Assembly: GCA_001600495.1 (NCBI GenBank)
Contig: BCKE01000096.1
Location: forward strand, 23,939-71,342
Direction of reading: 5' to 3'
Source: Pilasporangium apinafurcum
Taxonomy: Eukaryota > Oomycota > Peronosporomycetes > Pythiales > Pythiaceae
Length of the DNA: 47,404 bases
Both the position numbers and the translations under genes were made by a program. The notes under the pieces are model-generated. The model searched no databases and was not told the origin of the DNA. It saw only the letters and a list, made by a program, of their open reading frames with translations. Position 1 is the stretch's first letter, and the number at the start of each line of letters is the position of its first letter. This document shows positions 21,801 through 32,644 of the stretch, piece by piece.

Positions 21801-22745
21801 ATCCCCAGCTGAGATCAATGGCTCAACACTTAGAACCATGTCGATGAGATATTTCAATCTTGGAGCGTCGCTCATGCGGGCGGAGCCACAAAAAGTACAG
21901 CGTAAAATCCAGACTAAATTCGTGGAGCTGCAAAACCCGCAGGAAACCGGTTGACTAGATGTGACCAATCGATTGTTAGACTGGCTCGGTGGGATTCGAG
22001 CCGTAGTAAAGGTTACATATGGTGTGATGCCTCGATTGTCAATATTCCCTGGGAAGCATTGGCCTCCATCCTGATATGTCATCGGACCCACTGTATCTCG
22101 CAAGTGCTTTTGTGCTTTCTGGATTGCACATGCATCCATGACCACAGGTTCATCATCATCATCATCATTGCTGTCGAGTCCATGCTCTCTATCGTCGTCC
22201 CTCAATGATTTACCACTTATATATTCGCCACTCTTCGATCTGCGAGTTCCAGGATGTAATCTGCCCTGTTTGATCAATAAAGTAGACTTTCGGTCATTGA
22301 TCGTCGTTGTTCCTATCGGATAGGAAATACTAGCGCTGCTATTGCGTGCTGCTTTGGTCATTTTCGTCAAAGTGCTGGAGTGAAACACTCCGGCCGTGGA
22401 GCGACGCTCCCAATAGGGATTTTCATCACACTTTCCTGTATTATTTTTTATTCCTTTGTGCTTCTTTTCACCAAGTGATGGTGACAGCAAGACGTCCGCG
22501 GTGGGCTGACGTTGATGGCTAATTGTCTGTTGATGGGCAGCGTCGGCGTGTGAATAATCTGTCGCCTGTGCTGAACTTGGTCGTGACTTATGAGTGATTG
22601 GATTCAGTTGTCGTGGGATGTAGGAAGTCTCCATGTCTTCTCGATTTCTTGTCGGTCGATGTTTCCTCGCGGTCACCTCTGCGTCTTTTTGTTCGGGGAA
22701 ATGATCGCCACTTCCACGGCGTTTCAAAGTTGACTGTGCGACCAT
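18838..22745 (-). CDS. Large zinc-finger / Trp-repeat / EF-hand-like protein, probably cytoskeletal or ciliary
   Basis: Six exons on the minus strand (22745-21801, 21723-21383, 21324-21217, 21150-21123, 21044-20927, 20861-18838) give 1187 residues. Introns are 58-78 bp. Exon 4 is 28 bp and is needed to keep the frame. Residues 269-286 form a CxxC-x10-CxxC zinc finger (CGFC and CTFC). Residues about 340-460 are basic helices with regularly spaced tryptophans (FLAWKG, FNVWKGYV, RRVWGTWLKFMR), resembling Sfi1-type repeats of centrin-binding proteins. The long C-terminal exon is helical and contains degenerate EF-hand-like segments (LIKIFRIYGSAAGGKG, LKRIFTMYSQRNKN), ending FVEALGAIAVYR. This last pattern is common in ciliary and basal-body proteins. 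I do not recognise a named orthologue. The two flagellum-linked genes 11 kb away make a flagellar role reasonable but unproven. Confidence 0.72.
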
Positions 22746-22945
22746 CACTCTTTAAATGGCTATTGTTGTCAAATTAGGGTGAAAATGCACTTCAGTTGCC
22801 AAATAAGAGGGTCATTGCGACGTTTCCAGCAGGAAAAAGGTCATTCGGTATTTTTAGCTAAACGTGCCAGCGTAGCTCTTCATTTTTTGTCATCGACAGT
22901 CCAACAAGCACGAAGAAGAAGAAACATCTGAGTGCAACGTACGCT

Positions 22946-22960
22946 GCTCATTCTCGTCTG
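22946..22960 (+). promoter_or_regulatory. Oomycete-type initiator of the F-BAR gene
   Basis: GCTCATTCTCGTCTG matches GCTCATTYY exactly and ends 29 bp before the ATG at 22990. It supports that ATG as the start. The divergent gene begins at 22745, so the whole shared promoter region is only 244 bp. Confidence 0.55.
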
Positions 22961-22989
22961 CGTGCCAAACCTGTGACGTGTCTATCGCT

Positions 22990-25010
22990 ATGGCATCATT
23001 TTTCCCACCAGCTTCAACGTCAAAATCAAGAATGCAAGTTGGAAAAGCGAACGGAGACGATACGAAAATTCTGTGTAATGGTGAACCAACTGCCATTTCT
23101 TCTGGCTCGAAGAATACGAATGTGAACGCAACGATTTCCATCCCACATTTATCGTTTGCCACTGATCTTCTGTTTAATTTGGATGAGGTACGTCGGAATT
23201 CCACGAGGAGCTTGACGACGCAACAAAATCTTGTGACTCTGTTAAAGAACCGCATTGCGCTGGAAAGAACGTACGCCTCCGAGTTGACCAAGATAGCCCA
23301 GCAATCGCAGCTAGAAGAGCTGGAAACAGGCACTATGAAGGAAGCCTTGGGCAAATTAAAGGCGCAGTATTTGAACACTAGTGTACAGCATCGACTGCTG
23401 GCGACCAACTTGGAAGAAGATGTCCTTAAACCGATTGAACAGCTGTATATAGTCAACAACCAGAAAGCGCAGAACTTGGCAAAGCTTATCAATAACATAA
23501 AGAAGCAGACAAAGGTGCGATATCGAAGTGATACAATGCTTCGATGTAAGCTCTCACTAGCTGGAGTAGTTGATGATCTCCGTCATTGTAGGTACAAGAA
23601 GATGCATTCAAAAAGGACTATGCGGTCTTTGACAAACATTTTCGTGATGCGACCATGATATTTGCCGCAGCAATGGATGCTGGATTTTCGAGCACTGCCA
23701 TTGAGCAGCAATACCATCGAATACTTGCTCACATCGATATGCAACATGAACCCACAGATATGTATGGAAACCATCGCCACCCTGTGGTTGAAAGATCCCG
23801 CCAGAAGAGTGCAGTTGCCATTCAGACTCTTAACAATAATAGTCAAAAATTAGTCAATTGGCTATTAGCGTCTGAACAGCAACGAAAAGAAAACGTGTGC
23901 AACAACGCAGTGAAAGCTATTGAGGTAGGCCACCTCCTCCCATTCATTTTTCACTGGGAAAATATCTGATGATGTGAGTAGTCGGCAGAGATGTCTCGTC
24001 GAAAGTGTCAGCTCTCGTGGCAAAATGTGGAGCAAAGTAGAATCGATATGTATCGCTCGTTGCAGTCGATCTTGACAGAATACCAGGTAATGTGCTGTGA
24101 CTAATCTCGATTGCTTTGGTGATTTTACCTTAATCGAATATTAATCTTGATTCTTGCAGAAAATGGCTGAGAATCGAATTTCCAACTTGGCTGCGAACCT
24201 CCGAAAGCATGTTGTGTTCGAATCATCCGCGTTAGCAAATGAACAGGTACGGTAGCATGGCCGAACTGCTGGTGTGTTCCGCTTATTAATTTTTTTTATC
24301 AATGTGGAACGACTCAGTACGATTGGCAAATGATCGCCAGCAAAATTGAAAATGTGGACTTCGAAGGCGATATGTGTGCGTTCATATTGAACAATCGTTC
24401 GCATGATCTACTCGAGTTGACAGTAAATGATCTGTGTAGCCCTTCTATGGGGGGCTCACTGGTGACTTCTCCTACCGCAAAACCATTTCGTCCGCTAAAA
24501 AAGGTGCCACTTGAAATTCGTGATCTAGCATCGAGAAAGATTCCATTGGATTACGATGGGAACCAAGAACTTTTATCGGAGGTGTTGGTCACTCGCCAGA
24601 GCCCCATCAAAGTTCATCCAGTGAAATGTGACCGTCCGTTGTCTGGCATATCAATCTCTGTATGCACTCGTGAGCAGCTTGGAGTTGATTGCAATGGTGG
24701 CCCAACATCTGTCGCAGACGAGAAAACTGAATTAAAAGCAGAAGATATTCCTGGCATCTCACTTGCTCAAGATGTTGCACGTGCAATTGCTCGAGCTTAC
24801 GAAATACGAGTCATGCAAACCCAGTCTGTTTATGAATCCGATCTCCAACCAAACGATTTGGAACCAGAATATACCAGCAATAAAACTCCAAGCAACTCAA
24901 TTAGCAGGACATCGTCTAACTCAATTTCATTCCAAACAAATGACTTGGATCAAGAGGATCGATATGCTTCACAGTATCCCACGAAAGAAGCCGCTCAAGA
25001 TAGCGTCTAA
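22990..25010 (+). CDS. F-BAR (FCH/Cdc15-type) domain protein
   Basis: Five exons (22990-23514, 23592-23924, 23991-24086, 24160-24246, 24318-25010) give 577 residues. Introns are 66-77 bp. The FCH start is seen at about residues 55-105: DEVRRNSTRSLTTQQNLVTL, then LLKNRIALERTYASELTKIA. A long coiled-coil follows through residue about 340, with LKPIEQLYIVNNQKAQNLAK and the spliced junction KQTK-VQEDAFKKDYAVFDK. F-BAR dimers bend membranes and link them to actin during endocytosis and cytokinesis. The C-terminal half (from YDWQMIASKIENVDFEGD) is mostly disordered and Ser/Asn-rich. No SH3 domain is visible, which is unlike many animal and fungal members. Start supported by the initiator at 22946. 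Confidence 0.82.
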
Positions 25011-25306
25011 GTGGTCGTTGACTCCGAAAATCCGCATTGACAAGATCAAACAGAACCAAAATTGCTAGAACAATTCACAGAGTTAGATCGGATACCCAAG
25101 TGACACACGCCATGTGATAGTAGACGATATTCCGTCCATTGCATAAATTATATTTATAGAAGTGCAGAATGCTACAATGCTATCCAAAGATAGCGTGCAA
25201 AATCATGGTATCGTATAGAATTTGTCATTCATCCATTTGCGTTGTTCATCACAAGATTCGTGCACTGTCATTGTCAACTACACTGTCATAGAATAGTCAT
25301 AAAAAG

Positions 25307-27739
25307 ATGGATGATTACATTCGTGGTGTGCTTTGTGGCTATCTGATCGTTCAGAGCGGCGACCATTCTAAACAGAAACGCATGTTCGTCGTGCTATCAG
25401 AATCCCGAATGGATTATTATCTCACAGACCCTCGCCCAGCGTTTGATCAAGACATCGCTGATGCATACATCTTTTCAGCTTCCACCCAAGTACATCACTA
25501 TGAAGACTTAAACCCCAAAGCCCCACCAAACTCTATCTGTTTGACCACCGACAAAACCACCGACGTGTACATTGCCGAATCGCACCAGGAAGCTGAACTT
25601 TGGTTCTACCATATCCAAGAACGTCTTGAGGGGCTCGCCACTATGGTTACCGGTTCGCTGATGCTGCGCAAGGAGCTAGGCGCCAATCAACAATTGAAGC
25701 GCTTCGTATTGAAATCCAAGTACAGATGGGAGAAGCGCTACATCGAATTGGGTCGAGCTACACTTCGGTTCTGCAAGGAATCCGAGCGCAAAGTCAAGAT
25801 CATGAAGCAGTTTATGCTCACACCAGAGAGTTACGCGGGCGAAGAAGGGATCGAGTTTCTCAAAAAGCTCTCCGTAATTGCCTCGTACTCTGTACCGGTG
25901 GTACTCAATCCGAAATTGGTGAAGAAACTAAAAAAGCAAGGAGAAGATGCGCTCGCTAATTCAAGCATCTCGCGTTCGTATCCATTTAGCGTCACTTCCG
26001 GTCCTTCGCATTTATTCCTGGCCGCATCTAGTGAAAGTGAGCGTAGCGATTGGATCACGGCGATTCGCATGCGAATCATTGCTCTGAAGCACCGCAGTAA
26101 GCGGTCTAAAGATCAGTTGCTGATAAACCCGTCTTATCACTTACAGGCGTTTATGAACGTCCAAGCTAAACCCGGAAGCGAATGGAAGAAGCGCTATGTC
26201 GAGTTGGACAATGACATCCTACGAATCAAACGCAGCGAGCAGACAATTGGCTCGTTGTTCGAAACGACTTTGGTTCCGACTTGTCATCTCCTACCTGCAC
26301 TACTCAAGGCCAACGCTTTTGTTGTCCGTAACCTTGGCCGTGAGGTAGCACTTGCCCCCTCCACTGCAAAAGAGTCGGAACAGTGGATGAACACCATTCG
26401 AGCTGCCACACGAGCAGTAACGATCCCTCGCTGCGAGAGAATTTTTCAAGAGAGCGCTCAATCATTACTCTGCAACAGTGTCATCTATACACTGAACCTC
26501 GCGGCAGGGGAAATGGCTGGCTTGGTGGTCGAGAAATATAAAAAGCGCATTTTCGTCTTGAGCCATGAACGTCCGATGGCGAAGCCCTTGAAGCGCATGT
26601 CCATCGCTGCTGCTCTATCCAAGAAAATGGCCAGAACTGATAATGCATCACCATCGATTCTCCCACGAGGAAGCGTGTTGGTGGCCATTGAAGAGTGTGA
26701 CATTGTGCACGACTCATTTGAGAATATTTGGCATCGGTTGCGGCAAAAAAAAGGCCCACGCCATCCCATGAAGCTTACGTTTCGTGCACCATCGATGAAA
26801 GACGGAGTTGTTCATGTGCGTTTCCATCCACGCGCGAGATGGGAACTTCAACGATGTCGCCTTCAATTTGGATTGTTTCGTGTGGAAGCTTTGGATGACA
26901 AGACCCAAGTGATGCTGACCATTCCACTTCGTGAATGCCAAGTCGAACTCTTCAGTGATGAGCACTGCGCGAACGGAATCAAACTGACTGTTAATAAAGG
27001 CAATGTCAACAATAAGGGCTCACCAATTACGATATGGATGAATGTGTCGCTCGATGCCGATGCTATGCTCTGGTACACACTTTTACACTTGGAGGCAGCC
27101 ATTGGGCAGGATGATTTGCGCTTCCCACTATCACTCACCGTACTGAATAATACGAAATCAAAGCGTTTATTAGCTCCGTTACCATCGGAGTACGCAGAGC
27201 ATCTCAAAAAAGCTTACAATGATTGTTTCGTGATGGGCATTCGCATTCCTGATATCGAAAGTTCAGCTCAAATGCGAGAGACTATGCTGATCAACCAAAA
27301 AGCGCGAGCTGAAGCTGAATATGTAAATGCTACTGAACCGACCACAGGAGGAATTAAACCCGACGATATTCACCTTTCCCATACACAGACGCAACCCGTT
27401 GGGCTGAGTGAGTCGGATATGAGTCTTTTCTTCCAGCACTTGGATGTCATTGGCTGTGGGAAGGTGTTCACATCCTCGCTTCTCTTCACGATAGGCATCA
27501 TCACCAGACACATCGACCTTGCAGATAAACTTGACCCACGCTATAACAACAATATTTCGCATCAGGAAGACTCACTGAGCAGTCTCCGCTTGGCTCTGGA
27601 TCAACTAAATGCCAATAAAGTAGGATCCTTGAATACCATCATACAAAACGAATTCGAAGTGGTCATGCGAGCGATCACCCACCCTGAGGTTGTCGAACTC
27701 GTGCAGAAACTGTCTCAGCATTCTATTCTCTACATGTAA
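25307..27739 (+). CDS. Multi-PH-domain protein
   Basis: Single exon of 810 residues. At least three PH domains run in tandem. The first (about 5-112) starts GVLCGYLIVQSGDHSKQKRM and ends EAELWFYHIQERL. The second (about 115-262) includes RWEKRYIELGRATLRF and ends SERSDWITAIRMRI. The third (about 272-368) includes EWKKRYVELDNDILRI and ends KESEQWMNTIRAAT. Two further PH-like segments follow (about 400-500 and 500-640). The last 100 residues include degenerate EF-hand-like turns (FFQHLDVIGCGKV, LDQLNANKVGSL). No catalytic domain is seen, so a membrane-associated scaffold is the likeliest role. The stop is 52 bp from the stop of the convergent PUB gene. Confidence 0.75.
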   Translation: MDDYIRGVLCGYLIVQSGDHSKQKRMFVVLSESRMDYYLTDPRPAFDQDIADAYIFSASTQVHHYEDLNPKAPPNSICLTTDKTTDVYIAESHQEAELWFYHIQERLEGLATMVTGSLMLRKELGANQQLKRFVLKSKYRWEKRYIELGRATLRFCKESERKVKIMKQFMLTPESYAGEEGIEFLKKLSVIASYSVPVVLNPKLVKKLKKQGEDALANSSISRSYPFSVTSGPSHLFLAASSESERSDWITAIRMRIIALKHRSKRSKDQLLINPSYHLQAFMNVQAKPGSEWKKRYVELDNDILRIKRSEQTIGSLFETTLVPTCHLLPALLKANAFVVRNLGREVALAPSTAKESEQWMNTIRAATRAVTIPRCERIFQESAQSLLCNSVIYTLNLAAGEMAGLVVEKYKKRIFVLSHERPMAKPLKRMSIAAALSKKMARTDNASPSILPRGSVLVAIEECDIVHDSFENIWHRLRQKKGPRHPMKLTFRAPSMKDGVVHVRFHPRARWELQRCRLQFGLFRVEALDDKTQVMLTIPLRECQVELFSDEHCANGIKLTVNKGNVNNKGSPITIWMNVSLDADAMLWYTLLHLEAAIGQDDLRFPLSLTVLNNTKSKRLLAPLPSEYAEHLKKAYNDCFVMGIRIPDIESSAQMRETMLINQKARAEAEYVNATEPTTGGIKPDDIHLSHTQTQPVGLSESDMSLFFQHLDVIGCGKVFTSSLLFTIGIITRHIDLADKLDPRYNNNISHQEDSLSSLRLALDQLNANKVGSLNTIIQNEFEVVMRAITHPEVVELVQKLSQHSILYM

Positions 27740-27791
27740 AACAACATTATTCACAACGAACAACATCAACAGCAAATGTATCATCAGTTCA

Positions 27792-28967
27792 TCATTCGAG
27801 TTTGTTCTCGATCAATTGCTTCATTTCTTTTAGTCCGTCAAACCAATTACTCCACGCATCAATATCAGACGACAAGTCAGGCTCCTGTGATGCAAATTAC
27901 AATAGAACGGATGAATAAACACGTCTTAAGCCAAACAAAACTCCACACACACCACTCGCTACGCACCTCTAAAATGAACACCATCTTGCCTTCTTCAAAC
28001 TCCAATTCCCGAAATCCAAGCGCAAGGAGACATTGGTAGCCGCCTTCGTATTGTCCAAGGTCATGATGAAAATGTACATTCTCCTTTGGAATATGACGGA
28101 ACGCTGGATTCTCTGGCGCTGCGCAGATATTAGACACAACCGTCAGCAGCTTTTGCAATGACTGGCGAAAGACTTGGGAGTCCTGGGAAGTGCTTTGTAG
28201 CAGCATGTCAATCGCACGAGTGAGCCCTTCTGGTCCGACTTGAATCGCTGCATTTAATTGCTCCAGCCGTTCCTGTTCAGCTTTCAGTCGTTCGGCTTCC
28301 TCACGTCGCTCACGCTCTCTTTCCTCTCGCTTTTGTTGTGCCAGCACTGCTAGCTGCTTTATACGCAGTTGCTCCTGTTTTTCCTGTTCTTCACGTTGTT
28401 GCTGCTCTTCTTCCTGCTGTCTGCGTTGCTCGTCTAAGCGAACAGCTTCGAGCCGCTCTGCTTCTGCTGCTCTCTTTGCCGCTTCTTCCGCTTCTCTCTC
28501 TGCCAATGATTCCTTCATCTTCTTCCAAGCGTCAATAGTCGCTGTTACTCTCTCCAACAAATCTGTAGTCTCCACTGCTGCCTTTACTGCGTCATACCGT
28601 CGTAGCATATCCTGCACTTTCGCCAGCATCTTTGGTCCAAAACGCGCGGTCTGCGTCACTGGATCCACCATAGAGCACCGTGTACGGTATTTCTCCATCG
28701 TTTCATCCACATCTCCACGCAGGGCCGTCTACATAGTATTCAGCCAAGTCAGTCAATACACCAAGAAAGGGAGTAGCCAACTATCTTGTTTTCTGTTGAT
28801 TTTCGTACAAGAAGAAGCTCCATCGCCGACTGCATCTGCTGCACCTGGTTCCCCTGTGTATCTTGGGTTATTTCACAGTTCAATTCATCTCTAACGCTCG
28901 CCTGGAGATCTGCGAGACGCCCTTCAAGTGCCTCCACCGCCGCCGTTGCCTCTCGAAATTCGCTCAT
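27792..28967 (-). CDS. Coiled-coil protein with C-terminal PUB domain
   Basis: Three exons (28967-28782, 28728-27967, 27884-27792) give 346 residues. The first intron is 53 bp with a weak donor (GTTGGC); the second is 82 bp. After a helical N-terminus comes a highly charged coiled coil rich in E/R/Q (residues about 135-215). A PUB domain follows at about 225-320, with LTVVSNICAAPENPAFRHIP and GGYQCLLALGFRELEFEEG. PUB domains bind the C-terminal tail of p97/VCP and are found in peptide:N-glycanase, UBXD1 and HOIP, so a role as a p97 cofactor in ubiquitin-dependent degradation is likely. The C-terminal exon ends LKEMKQLIENKLE. A Mutator-like element is inserted 58 bp upstream of the ATG. Confidence 0.78.
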
Positions 28968-29024
28968 TTTGCCAAATTGTGATAGCAAGTGGAAGCAGAA
29001 TATCCTTCTAATTTAATAATATAA

Positions 29025-29033
29025 ATTTAAAAA
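29025..29033. repeat. Left 9 bp target-site duplication of the MULE
   Basis: ATTTAAAAA directly abuts the left TIR and is repeated exactly at 32471-32479. Nine bases is the usual MULE duplication length. Confidence 0.93.
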
Positions 29034-29128
29034 GGGAAAATATAAAAAATGCGCCATATGCAAACGTAAATATAAAAAATACCCCACAGGTTTGGAAAAT
29101 ATAAAAAATACTCCACAAGGAAATATTA
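29034..29128. repeat. Left TIR of the MULE, 95 bp
   Basis: Begins GGGAAAATATAAAAAATGCG. TATAAAAAAT recurs at 29041, 29071 and 29100, so the TIR is itself built of 29-30 bp subrepeats. These could be multiple transposase binding sites. Confidence 0.95.
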
Positions 29129-29552
29129 TACTCCAAGACACGAATAATACATGTAATTTTCGGTTGTTCGATGTAAACTATATTGTCGTAGTAAAGCAGA
29201 ATCCTTTGCTCTATTTACTACAGCTACATGGTCTGATCAAAACTTTATACATACCATTGTGTAATGAGTGGAACTTGATTAATCGCCAGTATGCTAAGTG
29301 CTTCGAGCCGGACACACAACTGATAGGTCTTGCGAGGACAAACAGTCTAAAAGGCAATATCATTTCCATGACCATGGCGTACATAGGTTAATCGTTTACT
29401 GAAACCNCGATTTTTTCATAGAGAATGCCCATCTATGAAATACCCAATTATGTAAGTACGGCAAAACAGCATACAAGGCAGGTCCTAGTTCGTTGATAAT
29501 GCTTCATCTAGCCTGATTCATTATGTATCTAAAAGATGTATAACATGATATT

Positions 29553-31355
29553 CTANTATACTGGTCTTGCCCTGTTATACATTTCNTTGCATCGACGTTT
29601 GTTGTGTCCCGTGAGCCCACATTTACCACAATGTTGCGTTTTCGCTGGGTCTCGCTCTAGTGCCAGTGTAGCAGCCTGAGATTCCCGGCGGCGAGGCTTC
29701 TTCGGTCGNCCACGCCGCTTGGCAATAGCGGGCGCTAAACATTCACCTTGCTTGAGGTCGGACTTCAATACAGGTGGGTGAATAGTTGATCCATCGCACA
29801 CACCATAAGCAGCAGTATACGTTTGCGTGCACCAGGTCACATCATGATATTTGTGTAGGTAATTAAGCTGATTTGATTCCCGAAGGCAAATCAATCCATG
29901 ATCACAGGGGGCTCTCATGTCTTCTTCGACACCGCATGCACAAATGGCTCTTGAATTGCTGAAATGAACGGCATATTCAGTGATAATTGAACCAATTGTG
30001 GGAAAACTTTTAACGAGAAATGATACCGGCGAGTACGAAGTCACCTGCATTCGGCAAGCGGTACCCAACACTCGTGCTACACGATCACTGGCTTTCTTCG
30101 TCAATTGTCCCCATGATGAGCTTTTCGAAAGACTCTGTGCCCACTTTTCGCCAACATAGCGCTCTATCCCCATCAAACAATCAAGAATAGGTAGTTTTCT
30201 GATACTTCGCAGCCTATTGTTGATTGATTCCACGTTGTTAGAAGTCAGCATTCCGTACCGTGGACAAGGACTGAAATAGAGTGACCACTTCTCTTCACCG
30301 ATGTCCATCAGCCACTTCAGTGCACCAGGGTTCATACCCCTTAGGAGTTCCGCTTGATGTTCAAATGAACCCTTAGACATTGAACGGGCAAGTGCCCACG
30401 CTGCATTCTTGAGTTCCTTGGATCTAAATTTCTTGTTAAAATTTTCCATAAGATGCCGGAAGCAAAAGAAGTGATAATGAACTGCGTCAATCTTGGCTGC
30501 GGCCGGCACTAATCCTTTGTCACGATCAGATATTATAAACGCTGGTTTATTATCGAGGTTACTCAGCAAAAAGTTCAAAAAGTACGACCAATTATCTTCA
30601 TTTTCGATAGCCACCACCGCAATTCCCACAATTTGAATTTCTCCGTTTCCGTTACGAAAGCAGGCCGCGAGAAGTACTCCTCCGGGTGATGTCTTCAAAA
30701 AGGTGCCATCTACGTTTAAGCCACGATCTGCGTACTGAGAAAATGATTTTGATCCTTCTCGATAAACGATACACAAACGTTTAAAAACACCACTTGACGT
30801 TTCGAGAGTTCCAGCGTGGCCAAATTGTTTCATTGCTTCGATATAGGACGGGAGAAATGCGAATTGAGCGATGTCATCCTTAAATAATTCAGATCTCAAT
30901 CTCTTACACGCGGTCACACAGTTTATATAAGATGCAGAATGCCCCAACTTTGCCACCGTCCGTTGAATGATGACTGGAGAAACATCTCGCCCATGCTGAA
31001 CAAAAAGCTCTCGGATAGACTCGTTCTGTGCTAGCTGCTTCCCTGTCCACTTTCTGTTAAATGAGTGGGATTGTGTATCGACAGTTTCAATCGGACATGT
31101 ATGCTTCAGGAACTTGGAGGGTTTCTTGAATTCCGTTTTGAAGGCAAACTGAACTACAAATTCACATTGTAAGGTCACACAAACGACTTTGTATCGTCGC
31201 TTGTCGCTTACTACGACCTTATAAGCCCTGTGGACAGATTCATGATAGGCTAGGACAGCATTGACGATATCCGCTTTGCTCGTGTACACTTGGTGATCAA
31301 AGAACTCGTTGCTTGACTCATAGGATGGTATTGGAGACAGACTGTGTGAAGACAT
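29553..31355 (-). CDS. MULE transposase (DDE, SWIM and CCHC zinc fingers)
   Basis: The frame runs from ATG at 31355 to TAG at 29553, 600 codons, with three codons holding an N. A FLYWCH/FAR1-like DNA-binding N-terminus is followed by the MULE DDE core. First acidic residue: GLNVDGTFLK near residue 216. Second: AFIISDRDKGL near 272. Then the FCFRHLMENF box (CxxH), and the third in SNNVESINNRL near 378. A SWIM zinc finger (CACGVEEDMRAPCDHG) and a C-terminal CCHC knuckle (CGKCGLTGHNKRRC) complete the protein. All catalytic and zinc-binding residues are present, so the enzyme could be functional if the ambiguous bases do not hide stops. The flanks within the element (29129-29552 and 31356-32375) show no other gene. 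Confidence 0.92.
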   Translation of the reverse strand: MSSHSLSPIPSYESSNEFFDHQVYTSKADIVNAVLAYHESVHRAYKVVVSDKRRYKVVCVTLQCEFVVQFAFKTEFKKPSKFLKHTCPIETVDTQSHSFNRKWTGKQLAQNESIRELFVQHGRDVSPVIIQRTVAKLGHSASYINCVTACKRLRSELFKDDIAQFAFLPSYIEAMKQFGHAGTLETSSGVFKRLCIVYREGSKSFSQYADRGLNVDGTFLKTSPGGVLLAACFRNGNGEIQIVGIAVVAIENEDNWSYFLNFLLSNLDNKPAFIISDRDKGLVPAAAKIDAVHYHFFCFRHLMENFNKKFRSKELKNAAWALARSMSKGSFEHQAELLRGMNPGALKWLMDIGEEKWSLYFSPCPRYGMLTSNNVESINNRLRSIRKLPILDCLMGIERYVGEKWAQSLSKSSSWGQLTKKASDRVARVLGTACRMQVTSYSPVSFLVKSFPTIGSIITEYAVHFSNSRAICACGVEEDMRAPCDHGLICLRESNQLNYLHKYHDVTWCTQTYTAAYGVCDGSTIHPPVLKSDLKQGECLAPAIAKRRXRPKKPRRRESQAATLALERDPAKTQHCGKCGLTGHNKRRCXEMYNRARPVX

Positions 31356-32375
31356 TCAGGAAGTGTTTTGTAAGAAGAGCACCTTTTTGGAAATGGTGTT
31401 CATACGCGATATCCTCAATCCGATATTTTGATTTGCTTCAAGTGTTTACACGACATATGATCATAATACCTGAACCAATAAATTAGGAGAAAGATGATGA
31501 GTAGATCGATATTCCATGACGTAGTATCAGCTTACAATTGTATTGGAGCTCGTTATGTGGATATGATTTTTTATTGTTTATTAATCACGCGTTCCTCGCG
31601 CAATCAACACGAAATACCCAAATTTCAGGATAGTTTTGATATATCGCCAAATCCGGAAATTTCTGTTGCATTGAAATAAAAGGACAGCGATACAGTTTTC
31701 TATCTTATTATCTTAATTTTGATATCATGTGCATTGAGCGGCATACCAGGATTGAGAACGGTTGCCTTGAAATTAACCATTCCTAGCAGGTGTGTATGCC
31801 TTTTTTCCAAGTTAACATACAATTTGCTATATATAAAAGATATTCCAACTACGTGCTTAGTCGAGATAATACGATATCCTCTGTCCAGCCTGCACTTAAC
31901 AGATGCCGTAGAATATTCGCTGGCAGTCTCGAATCTCTAGGTCGAAGCGTTCGAGGAATAACGCGTGCGATACGGGTATATCGTATAAAAAATTGGATGT
32001 ACACTTACAAATTAAGATGGAATATGTGAAAAGACATGCACAAAGCACTAGAATTTGCTCAATTTGTGTATGTGAAGCATGTAAATTCACTCAAAATTGC
32101 ACGAAGATTGTTGTGGGTTGTTTCACATTTAGGGAGATATCTCTGCAACCACATTACCGAATTCAATACTTTTTCGTTTTTTTCATCTAGATATAGAGCT
32201 CCCATTGTACGAGCTTTCAATTGCTTACTGCAACTTCTGGATTTGACGATAGAGCTAATCGTCACCTGGTGCTTTCTGATTGTGAGAGGAATGCATGATT
32301 AAACAGAATTATCCCCATTTTCATCGGCAGGTAGTCCTCCACTACTGAGCAGTGAAAGATAACAATATAATACAG
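31356..32375. other. Non-coding internal part of the MULE
   Basis: About 1 kb between the transposase start and the right TIR. Open frames are short and overlapping with no motif. It should contain the transposase promoter. Confidence 0.5.
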
Positions 32376-32470
32376 TAATATTTCCTTGTGGAGTATTTTT
32401 TATATTTTCCAAACCTGTGGGGTATTTTTTATATTTACGTTTGCATATGGCGCATTTTTTATATTTTCCC
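32376..32470. repeat. Right TIR of the MULE, 95 bp
   Basis: Exact reverse complement of 29034-29128. Identity stops sharply at 32376, where the left side continues differently. Confidence 0.95.
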
Positions 32471-32479
32471 ATTTAAAAA
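32471..32479. repeat. Right 9 bp target-site duplication of the MULE
   Basis: ATTTAAAAA, identical to 29025-29033. Confidence 0.93.
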
Positions 32480-32538
32480 ACAATATTTTAAATATGGAAT
32501 AGTATTGTAATCAACGTGCAACTTCAACATTGACTTAA

Positions 32539-32596
32539 CCTTTATTCCCCATGTGTTCTGTACCACGCGTGGTACAGAACACATGGGGAATAAAGG
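32539..32596. repeat. 58 bp perfect palindrome at the element end (copy B)
   Basis: Identical to 11227-11284. Two 29-base arms around ACGCGT. It would form the last structured part of a transcript running through the Fanzor remnant on the minus strand. Confidence 0.95.
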
Positions 32597-32644
32597 CTAC
32601 ACTCATCCGTTTCCGGAATCATAGCAGTGAAATCGTTTATCACC

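Larger units (their letters stand above)
29034..32470. mobile_element. Complete Mutator-like element (MULE)
   Basis: The element is 3437 bp long, with 95 bp terminal inverted repeats identical at every base (29034-29128 and 32376-32470) and a perfect 9 bp target duplication. The minus strand encodes a 600-residue MULE transposase (29553-31355). Four ambiguous bases (29407, 29556, 29586, 29709) all lie in this element, in its 3' part. That suggests several near-identical genomic copies were collapsed during assembly. The intact ends, intact duplication and open transposase frame point to a recent insertion. It sits between two divergent host genes. Confidence 0.93.

Noticed and set aside
22145-22175. 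TCATCA microsatellite
   Set aside because: It is a coding Asp run (DDDDD) within exon 1 of the zinc-finger gene; not notable by itself.
31494-32302. Small plus-strand genes inside the MULE
   Set aside because: Overlapping short frames without motifs or splice logic; consistent with non-coding internal transposon DNA.
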